Source: Batkoa obscura (lineage: Eukaryota > Entomophthoromycota > Entomophthoromycetes > Entomophthorales > Batkoaceae). Taken from it: a stretch of 64,000 nt of DNA. The notes below the pieces were generated by a model, which saw only the letters and a program-made list of their open reading frames with translations, was not told the DNA's origin and searched no databases. Below are positions 56,563-64,000 of this stretch, in pieces. The stretch lies in contig JASVEC010000042.1 in the NCBI GenBank assembly GCA_030770535.1, positions 248,001-312,000 on the forward strand, in the 5' to 3' direction. The translations under genes were made by a program, and so were the position numbers. The number at the start of each line of letters is the position of its first letter. Positions within the stretch are counted from its first letter, which is position 1.

Positions 56563-57152
56563 TCAAAAGTCAGATAAAATACCGTTTTCCAACTCAATAC
56601 TTTGACCTTCAAAAGTTAGTCTGCTCTCAGCTTCTTCCAAATTTTCCTCATTGTTTCCTTCTTCTTCTTCACCAGTTTCAAGCTGTAATTTTTCTACAAT
56701 CACCTCCAATAACCTTTGTTGTTCTTCCTCATTAAATCTTTCTTCGAAATCTTCAACAAGCTTTGTAATTTATTTTTTAAATGAAAGTGATAAAAATTAA
56801 TAATGTGCTTACCACAACAAGCTGTACCAATTCGCTTGGTGCAACATTTAAAATCTGAAGTTTTTCAGCTTTGGTTAATTGAAACTCGGTTAAAGCAGAT
56901 AACAAATTATGAACTTTTTCTGTACTCTGACTTCCACTATTCAACTCTGATAAATATTTTTTTACCTAAAAATAACATTAACATTAATTTTTCATTTTAT
57001 GTTATGTTATTAATTACTTCAAACTGAATAGTTGACACATTTTCGCCTTTTTTAACCTTCTTTAATTGTTTGGTTAAGACGCTTGTTTCTTCGATTATTG
57101 TCAACACTTCATAGTTTGATAGCATCGCTTCATGTTCATTTACTACCTCCAT
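56563..57152 (-). CDS. RPC17: RNA polymerase III subunit RPC9 (C17)
   Basis: A stalk subunit of RNA polymerase III that pairs with C25 and contacts the initiation factor TFIIIB. Exons 57152-57018, 56965-56813 and 56760-56563 (161 residues, stop TGA). The HRDC-like core is clear: MLSNYEVLTIIEETS at the start, then VHNLLSALTEFQLTKAEKLQILNVAPSELVQLVVLVEDFEERFNEEEQQRLLEVI across two splice sites. A long acidic tail (EEEEGNNEENLEEAESR) follows. Length equals that expected for fungal C17. It stands next to a tRNA gene, itself a polymerase III product, but that is likely coincidence. Confidence 0.92.
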
Positions 57153-57444
57153 GTGTAAAATAAAGTTGAGAAAATGAATTGAACTTTTTGATTTATAAAT
57201 AGTTTATTCCATCTTAAAGATAAATTAAAATATTTTTGAAATAGTAAAAAAGTGCTAACAAGTGAGATAAATTAAGAAACAACGTATACATAAAAAATAT
57301 AGCTAATTTTTGTTATCTTTATTTTACTCATATAATATATAATATATAATACCATGTTAAAAGAAAACAAAATACTTATGTTTAGTAGAGGCATATGCAG
57401 ATAAATATTTATATAAATTTAAATTTTATAATGATATAATAACA

Positions 57445-57516
57445 GCCCGTTTGGCCAAGTGGTAAGGCGTCAGTCTTGTAAACTGAAGATCAGTGGTTCG
57501 ATCCCGCTATCGGGCA
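57445..57516 (+). tRNA. tRNA-Thr (anticodon TGT)
   Basis: 72 nt. Acceptor arm GCCCGTT pairs with ATCGGGC (one T-T mismatch). The D arm holds GGCCAAGTGGTAAGGC, the anticodon stem CAGT/ACTG encloses loop CTTGTAA with anticodon TGT, and the T arm AGTGG/CCGCT encloses TTCGATC. Discriminator A, no intron, no encoded CCA. Internal A and B boxes are present (TGGCCAAGTGG, GGTTCGATCC). Reads ACA codons. Confidence 0.95.
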
Positions 57517-59574
57517 GCATATTTTTAATGCAAAAAATATGCTAATTATACTCTAATCAAGTTTCTTTTTTATCTCTTTTTAAAGATACCTCATTAAGGG
57601 GAGCGAAGTGGTTGAGTGGTAACACATTCCTTCTCCTTACCCAAAGCTTGAGCCTCAAACCTTAATCTGGCCAAGGAAAATAAATTGTCTGTTAAAAGTG
57701 CTGTCAACATTATCTGATAAAGTAGTGAAAAGCGTCTTAACCGCCCCACATTGTATTCGCATCTTCTAGATCTCCAAACTTTCTTCAGATATTATATACA
57801 TCAATATTCTTCAAATTCTTAAACTATCTCAAATAAACCAACACATTCAGTATTTATAGATGTATGATTAAAAAAATACTTTGTTAAGGATTAAAATATG
57901 AGGATGTCTTTTTTGGTTTTATTTTTCTATTTTTTGAGTGCTATTTCAGCGGAAAGTTTATTAGCAAAATTTTTAAACAAAAAATACATCCTGGTACACT
58001 AAATTAGGACATTGCTTTATCAAAAGTTGAATTAAATTAACCTTATTTTGGATTACAAATGAAACTTCTAATAGTACATTGATAAAGGATAGTGTAAAAA
58101 CCATATTAGTTATATTAAAATGAATATAACTGTAAAAGTAAAATCTTACATTATTTTTTTGAGCATACCATCTGTTTATATTTTTAGAGTTTTTTTAATA
58201 TAGTTTGATTGTTTTTTAGCTAATTTATGTTATTAGTCAATAAATTGATGTTTAAAAAAGTTAAGCATTTAGTTCAAGTTACGATTTTTTATTATGAATT
58301 TCTTGGTACTTACAATTAATAATGTATTTTTAAATATAAATCCTCATAGTTCATTTAAGCTTACAAATATTTGATAATTTAACAAAAAACCTATATTCTG
58401 ACTATTGCTACTTTGAAAATAGAGGTATTAAATAGTTAATTTTGTTTAAAGCCTTAGTTTGTTTTTTTAATAAATTTAGCTATGATTTCTAAATTTTAGG
58501 CTAGTTAACAAAATATCGTAGTGACGAGACATTCTTACTTATTTTATGATGTTCTTCAAAGCGTATGAACTTAGTTAATATTTATTATTATTTTGACTTT
58601 CAAAGCTTTTTTGATATTTAATAAAAATTATTGCTTCAAACCAAAATGTAATTTGTCAATATTAAGTTGTTTTCCATATCTCAGATGCCTTTCATTTAAA
58701 TCTCTTATTACTTTATCTGAATTTAAAGATCTGTGTAGCTATATACTTTTAAACTCAGGTAAGAAAAGTAATAGTAGATTTAGATAAAGGCGTCTTGAAT
58801 ATAGAAAATGATATAATATTGATAAATACTATATTAATAGCTATGTAAATAGTTGCCATAAATAGCAAATTGGACTTTTAAAATTTGAAATAGGGCCAGC
58901 TTTGCCCTATTGCAAACAGTTCATGATTTGAGAATTCTTAGTATTTGGAAAATAGGCAAATGAATTTTTTAGTAAATGCATTGTTTGAGAGGGCACTGAA
59001 ATAAGTGAAGAAGATAAAGATATAAAATAAACACAAGAAATGTGGATAAAAAGTAACAATCAAAATAGAGATAAACGAATCTATTTTTTTCTAATAAAAT
59101 ATAGGGTAATAGCTAATCTTCATATCATCGATTCAACTTAAAGTATATCAAAGCACGATACTTTTTAGTATTCTCTAAGAAAAAATCAATAATTTTATTT
59201 TTCTCCTATGATAAAGGTATAAGGGTACTCCATTTTATTTTTAAATTAGTATAGTTTTCGATTAGTAAATTAGCATATTTAAAGATTAGGAAGTAGGAAT
59301 ATATTATAAACAAGCGAAGTTACAGAATAAACTTCAATTTAAATAAAGAACAATTTATAGACTAAAAACGATCTGTGTTTTTATTGAATATATCTATAAT
59401 AGACAATTTGGCTATTCTTTGAGCCTATTTCTATTAAGTAATCTGACAATTTGAATGTAAACTTATACTGTAGTCATAGTAAACGCCTGCTCATTGTAAA
59501 GTATAAAAGTTTTATAAAATGCGACATTATACTAAATAACTTTTAATTAAGTTAGCTAAGTTACAATATAGAAA
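57517..59574. other. Gene-poor stretch with one MITE
   Basis: No gene called. At 57599-57670 a tRNA-like start (gggagcgaagtggttgagtggt) lacks a convincing T arm and is not called. A MITE lies at 57896-57995. Confidence 0.5.
57896..57995 (-). mobile_element. MITE of the ATATGGGG family, decayed
   Basis: From atatgaggatgtcttttttg to atacatcctggt. The core is recognisable (ttttttgagtgctatttcag) but the right end has lost ccccatat. Confidence 0.85.
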
Positions 59575-60660
59575 ATGCTTTTAAGCTGCTATAGCCCAGC
59601 ATTTTTTGCTTTATTTTATGATATATCATTAGTCCAACGATACCAAGCAGTTGCAAGTCGCTATAATATTGCTACTGTCATCAGTGCTGATAGGATATTA
59701 TCGCCAAATAATGATAATGGTAGCATTTTATCATCGAACGACAATAAAGCCTGCTTGAACATCAATACAGAAGGAATCTCAGATGTAGAAAACTACTTTA
59801 AAGGCTTGATAAAAAATTTAAACTATTTAAGAAACCACACTAAATTTGAATCCCATGAGTTACCCGATTCACGTACATTTGAAAGACTAACTCAGCTCAA
59901 AAGGAGCAATATTCTAAAAGATGAATATTATGCTAGATTGGGTGGTGTTGCTTATTGTAATGACGCAAACTTAAAAGCCTGATCCTACTTTTATTGTAAA
60001 GAAGTCCTAGTTCAACATGTACCCACTTATTTTGACAAATTAACGCAAACCAAAATTTATTTAGGAATTGATAAAAACAAAAAATCGATTATTTCAGGTT
60101 TCTGTGGAAACTCAACTTTAAAAGATTTTATACAAGGTGTTAAATATTCTAAAGATTCAATTGTATCAAATAAAAAATGATATAAAGTGCACCGCAGGTT
60201 CAAGCAATGCAGTGATATATTGTTGCCTTTGTATATTAAGGGCTTGAGGAATTTATTGACTAAAAAGAAAGATTACAAGCTGGTTATCATTTGAATGGTA
60301 CAATAGCCATATTAAGTTCTTTGATTTTAAGGCAAAGACTAAGTTTGAATGACAATATACTATCGGTATTTACTTACATTGAATCAAAAGTAGAGGATAA
60401 AGGATTTTCATGCTATTTAAATCAATAAACTTTTACCCTAACTCGAGTTATTAACAATAGAGATATAGTACCCCATTTACCTCTACAAACTAATTATATA
60501 TCTGATTATCACCATCATTATGGAATTTGGGTAAATGGTAATAAAGATGCCTATTGGAATAATAGCTATTCAGAAGGCCCTGAGTGCTCTGCTTCAAAAT
60601 GGTATGGCTTTTAGTGGATGATCACTTGTATGTTTGGGGTATTAGATTGGGTAGTGAATG
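59575..60660 (+). pseudogene. Class 3 lipase-like gene, decayed
   Basis: Starts MLLSCYSPAFFALFYD with a plausible signal peptide, then SLVQRYQAVASRYNIATV. Further segments in shifting frames match secreted class 3 lipases (Lipase_3): TKIYLGIDKNKKSIISGFCGNSTLKDFIQGVKYSK (family form SFRGS-x-DFI), KVHRRFKQCSDILL, then HLNGTIAILSSL where the family has GHSLGGAIA, TLTRVINNRDIVPHLP and a last YHHHYGIWV. Several stops and frame changes separate the parts, and the catalytic Ser of GHSLG is not present at its place. Substrates of the family are triglycerides outside the cell. It is a dead gene. Introns could explain a few of the breaks but not the lost Ser. Confidence 0.85.
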
Positions 60661-60880
60661 TTGATTTTAATAACTTTTGATAAAATTAGTCACTTTGTCA
60701 TTTATAGTTTTTTGTTTCTAATTCTAATAAACAAATAAACTATATATGCAAAATGATCAAAATATAATACAGTAAAGACTATCAATATGGGGGTTATAGA
60801 AGCTTTGAATTAAATTTTGAAAATTGAAAAAAATATAAAAAACATAATTAAGTAAGCCTTTTTTCGCCTCTTTTTTGTCA

Positions 60881-60984
60881 AATAGGGATGTTTTTTTTAT
60901 TTCATTACTTTTCTATTTTTTAAGCGCCATTTAAGTGAGAAATTTGTTAGTAAAATTCTTAAATACAGAAATACATCCCCAAAT
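60881..60984 (-). mobile_element. MITE of the ATATGGGG family
   Basis: From aatagggatgttttttttat to acatccccaaat. Here the flanks are aaat rather than atat, which shows that the outer AT bases are partly target-derived. Confidence 0.88.
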
Positions 60985-61082
60985 AAAGGGGTTTATAAAC
61001 TTTTTGAATTTTTAAAATTGATTTTTGTCCTAAAATTACTAAGGGTATATCAGCCTCAAAGTTTACTTAGTACAAAGCCGCT

Positions 61083-61133
61083 TGTCTTCAAAACATACTA
61101 AAACATATTAAAACATATTAAAACATACTAAAA
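61083..61133. repeat. Tandem repeat of about 11 bp, four to five copies
   Basis: Units aaaacatacta and aaaacatatta alternate over about 50 bp. Confidence 0.85.
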
Positions 61134-61474
61134 TGCAGAGAATGGTAATGTTACACTGTAGCTTTCTGGTGATATTTTTGCTTTATTATATTATTAAACA
61201 GAATTTCCTAATGTTTTTAGAAATTGATAAATTTAAGTTTTTCAATGTCTCAGGTACAAGGTTTTGTTATAAATCTGTTGTCTATTAATTTGATATTTAG
61301 ATTCTTATATGACTCCTAAACTTTGTTTGGTATAAATTATACTATATCTACTAAAAAGCGTTGATTATCGAAAAAAAACTTAAATATAGTTAATAAGAAG
61401 CATTTATAATTTTGTAAACCTATGGTTTTTTGTATATAATAAGATGATATAAAATTGATATATTTAATAACAAT

Positions 61475-61581
61475 ATATGGGGATGTATTTTTGTATTTAA
61501 GAATTTTACTAACAAACTTTCCGCTCAAATAGCACTTAAAAAATGGAAAAAATAATGAAGTCAAAAAAAACACTCCCATAT
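61475..61581 (+). mobile_element. MITE of the ATATGGGG family, cluster copy 1
   Basis: From atatggggatgtatttttgt to cactcccatat. Well preserved. Confidence 0.93.
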
Positions 61582-61592
61582 ATAAAAATACC

Positions 61593-61693
61593 ATATGGGG
61601 ATGTGTTTTTGTGTTTAAGAATTTTACTAACAATTTTTCCGCTCAAATAGCGCTTGGAAGATGGAAAAAGAAGTCAAAAAATATCCCCCATAT
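61593..61693 (+). mobile_element. MITE of the ATATGGGG family, cluster copy 2
   Basis: From atatggggatgtgtttttgt to atatcccccatat. It has a short deletion near the right end. It shares its last ATAT with copy 3. Confidence 0.93.
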
Positions 61694-61793
61694 GGAAGTG
61701 TTTTTTTCGGCTTCATTATTTTTTCCATCTTTTAAGCACTATTTGAGTGGAAAACTTAGTAAAATTCTTGAACACAAAAACACATCCCCATAT
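61690..61793 (-). mobile_element. MITE of the ATATGGGG family, cluster copy 3
   Basis: From atatggaagtgtttttttcg to catccccatat, inverted relative to copy 2. Together they form a palindrome of about 200 bp. Confidence 0.93.
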
Positions 61794-61918
61794 AGTGAAT
61801 TTTTGTTAAATTTTATATCGTATTTTTAATAGTATTAATATCTCAGAATAATTCAACATATAAGGCTATGTCAGAAAAAGTTAATTTTTTATAAATTAAA
61901 ATTTCAATAATATAATAA

Positions 61919-61953
61919 AAACAAAACAAAACAAAACAAAACAAAACAAAACA
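61919..61953. repeat. Microsatellite (AAAAC)n
   Basis: About seven copies of aaaac, uninterrupted. Confidence 0.92.
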
Positions 61954-62096
61954 AGTTGAAAATTCACTATATAATGGTTTTTGTATACTATTTATATTTT
62001 CATAATTTCATAAATTTTAAGGTCTATTTAAAAAGTTATAAACACTTTCTCAAAACTTTTCATAACCCTTACATATATAAAATAAACTAACTTTAT

Positions 62097-62190
62097 GCAG
62101 GTGTTTAGGCTCTTTTTTCCCATTTTTTAAACACTATTTGAGTGGAGAAATTATTCGTAAAATTCTTAAATACCCATCCCCCTTATGATT
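62097..62190 (-). mobile_element. MITE of the ATATGGGG family, strongly decayed
   Basis: The core cccattttttaaacactatttgagtgg and the later gtaaaattcttaaat are recognisable. The termini (gcaggtgtttaggc, catcccccttat) are degraded. Confidence 0.75.
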
Positions 62191-62310
62191 TTATTCGAAA
62201 TTAACTTATTATAGAAACACTAGTTTTAAGGTTTCAGTTTGATGTAAAAATCAAAGCAATTAATTTTATTTCATGTATATCTTAATTATAATGCACTCCA
62301 TATATCACAT

Positions 62311-64000
62311 TTATTTAGCTCTCTTAGATTTAGATTTAGGTGTCTTTGGTTGTGATTGCGGTTGTTGTTTTATTATTGGAGTCTCTGTACTTTGTTCTTT
62401 TTCCTTAGTTTCACCAATTGTCTCGTCTGGCACTAGACTTAAATCGAATCCTGGTATATCTAAACCTTCTAATATTTTCATAGGCAGTTTATCGTTCAAG
62501 GGATGATTAGGTGAATTATAGATGGAATCAAGCCTTTCTTTTAAAACTGGGATTCTAGATACTACATTTAATAAGGTTGCTTGTTGTTGAACCAAACTAA
62601 TTAACTGCGAATCTCTTTGAAGTATTGCTTTACGATACTGATTGATTTCTTCGGCTTGTGCTTTGATCACTTGTTGTTGTTGTATTGATTCTTGATTAAG
62701 CTTTTTAAACCTTTCGTTCATTAAAGTTCCATGCATAGTAAATTTATCAATCATATCTTTGAACTGTGCCCTTACGGATATAACAGGTAAAATAAGTGAA
62801 ATAATAGCCTCCTTTGATAGATGATCCAATTTCTCTGGGTATCTTGCATAATCTGCTATATCCGTTAAAAAGAACATTCTACTCTTATAAGTCCTTGAAA
62901 GCGTAGCTTCTGCTTCATCAGTGTCATACTGAATGGTTTCATTAATATTCATTGAGTTCATAGCTTCTGCTGCGTCCTTTAAACTTATACCGCTTTCCAT
63001 CTCACATATCTTTTCAACTATGTAACTTTTGATCCCCTTACTTAAGGCAGCAAACATATCCCTATCTGTTTTGCCCGAGTTACCACTCAACCTATTGATG
63101 TTATTTATTAATTGTTGATCTTCGCCAAATACTCCAAGTATAGTATCTAACTCAAATGACTTGGAGTGTGGGTTGGTGCCATTTGTAAGCTCTTCTCCTT
63201 CCTCTTTTCTTTCATTATAATTTGTCAATTCTTTGATTGGATCTAATGTTTCAACAGTATTTGATTCCTGCTGTGATGAAGATACTTTATTACCAACAGT
63301 GTTATTATTCACATGATTTAAGGGGGTTGAATTTGAATCCTTATAAAGTTTGGATGGAACATTCGTCCTATTAACTTCATCCTTTTTTACATCTGTGTTC
63401 TTTGGAGTATTTTCGAGATTTTTAATTATAGTAACAGGTTTCGGTGGAGGTGAATGTTCTAAAGCTGGTGAATTATTTTGAGCAGGGCTTTCCGTTATTG
63501 GTGAGCTAATACTGCTATTCTCTGCTTCTTCTGCTTTTTTCTTCTTATTCTTTTTCTTATTCTTTTTCTTACCATCATTGGTGCCAAGCTGATCCCCTAC
63601 ATCCTTCTTGCCATTCGTGTCATCTAAATCCCATTGTTTCAACAGTTGGTTTTGTTTCTCTAAAGCTATGTATTTCTCCAATTCCTTAAATCCTTCTCTA
63701 AGTAAAAATTTGCCTATAATAACTGATAGCATCTCCCGACCTTCTTTGATCCCTATTTCAAGTTCATCAACAATACTTCTCCTATCATTGCCTAAGCGAA
63801 AGATATGAGGGTCAAAGACTCTAGAATATGATTCCATGAGTAAAATTGAAAACGAAAGTTGTGCTTCTTCAACTAAAGCATCTGTAGTACTTAAAATATA
63901 ATCAGCTAATTTATCCATGGAAAGGATCATATTGAATTGGTCCAAAGCATACATTCTAAATGTGGCATGATGGACTTCCAATCTTTTAAATTGTTTTCTA
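62311..64000 (-). CDS. Unrecognised lysine-rich protein, 3' part (partial)
   Basis: An open frame of more than 560 residues running off the right edge, so the start is not in the window. The part nearest the edge is helical and looks conserved (LEVHHATFRMYALDQFNMILSMDKLADYIL, then FSILLMESYSRVFDPHIFRLGNDRRSIVDELEIGIKEG). A long charged stretch with KKKNKKKNKKKK and a Ser/Pro/Thr-rich disordered region follow. A second helical region comes near the end (YKSRMFFLTDIADYARYPEKLDHLSKEAIISLILPVI, then a coiled coil). The tail is basic (TPKSKSKRAK). The basic runs suggest a nuclear or RNA-associated protein. I do not recognise a family. Confidence 0.75.
   Translation of the reverse strand, partial: RKQFKRLEVHHATFRMYALDQFNMILSMDKLADYILSTTDALVEEAQLSFSILLMESYSRVFDPHIFRLGNDRRSIVDELEIGIKEGREMLSVIIGKFLLREGFKELEKYIALEKQNQLLKQWDLDDTNGKKDVGDQLGTNDGKKKNKKKNKKKKAEEAENSSISSPITESPAQNNSPALEHSPPPKPVTIIKNLENTPKNTDVKKDEVNRTNVPSKLYKDSNSTPLNHVNNNTVGNKVSSSQQESNTVETLDPIKELTNYNERKEEGEELTNGTNPHSKSFELDTILGVFGEDQQLINNINRLSGNSGKTDRDMFAALSKGIKSYIVEKICEMESGISLKDAAEAMNSMNINETIQYDTDEAEATLSRTYKSRMFFLTDIADYARYPEKLDHLSKEAIISLILPVISVRAQFKDMIDKFTMHGTLMNERFKKLNQESIQQQQVIKAQAEEINQYRKAILQRDSQLISLVQQQATLLNVVSRIPVLKERLDSIYNSPNHPLNDKLPMKILEGLDIPGFDLSLVPDETIGETKEKEQSTETPIIKQQPQSQPKTPKSKSKRAK

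Larger units (their letters stand above)
60661..62310. other. Gene-poor stretch with a MITE cluster
   Basis: No host gene called. It holds five MITE copies and two simple repeats, listed separately. Frames that cross the MITEs here are products of the repeats, not genes. Confidence 0.55.

Noticed and set aside
57599-57670. tRNA-like sequence just after the tRNA-Thr gene
   Set aside because: The first 25 bases resemble an acceptor and D arm (A-box-like), but no proper anticodon stem or T arm follows, so at most it is a relic.
61337-61829. Open frames of 72 and 98 residues across the MITE cluster
   Set aside because: They are translations of the repeated MITE sequence and its flank. Similar frames arise at other copies (for example 4998-5198) and change with each copy's small indels.
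5099-62190. Repeated 100 bp units considered as a CRISPR-like or satellite array
   Set aside because: Copies are dispersed, in both orientations, with terminal inverted repeats and empty sites, which is the behaviour of MITEs.
1-64000. Search for reverse transcriptase, integrase or capsid signatures of retroelements or virus-like elements
   Set aside because: I saw no such motifs or long terminal repeats. The only clear mobile DNA is the DDE transposon and its MITEs.

Overview
The window is very AT-rich nuclear DNA of a fungus. Host genes carry short GT-AG introns (about 40 to 70 nt, often with a CTAAC/TTAAC-like branch site). The gene set includes a plasma-membrane H+-ATPase, the fungal mitochondrial protein Mim1, the F-BAR/C1/SH3 protein Bzz1, BRX1, TRM11, RPC9 and ISU1. 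TAA, TAG and TGA all act as stops. The composition and intron style suggest an early-diverging lineage (a zoopagomycete or entomophthoralean fungus is plausible), but this is inference.

Layout. 1-7221: the 3' end of an unknown gene, then a gene-poor stretch with one small lineage-specific gene, a truncated DNA transposon and two MITEs. 7222-10672 and 23098-26419: two arms of a large inverted duplication. Each arm holds a secreted laccase-like multicopper oxidase gene and a small secreted protein gene. The arms enclose a compact housekeeping block (10673-23097): RhoGEF, p24 cargo receptor, SANT protein, a four-pass membrane protein, BRX1, TRM11 and MIM1. 26420-32491: gene-poor DNA with MITEs and a duplicated module of divergently oriented small genes. 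32492-35167: plasma-membrane H+-ATPase. 36428-39758: a 2.6 kb DDE transposon loaded with MITEs. 40693-48973: START-domain membrane protein, a small MNWMGG protein, BZZ1, a PY-motif membrane protein and ISU1. 51872-57516: a low-complexity protein, a protein with about nine Myb-like repeats and a possible mitochondrial presequence, RPC9 and a tRNA-Thr. 57517-62310: gene-poor, with a decayed class 3 lipase gene and a MITE cluster. 62311-64000: the 3' part of an unrecognised lysine-rich protein gene.

The main observations are these. (1) The inverted repeat is a mosaic of near-identical and diverged blocks, as expected from gene conversion. (2) A family of about 18 MITEs shares both its ends with the local DDE transposon, so it looks like a deletion derivative. 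Two copies have readable pre-insertion sites, and two sets form head-to-head palindromes. (3) A three-member family of small proteins is present, two members of which sit in a duplicated divergent gene module. Exon structures below were read by hand from splice signals and frame continuity.
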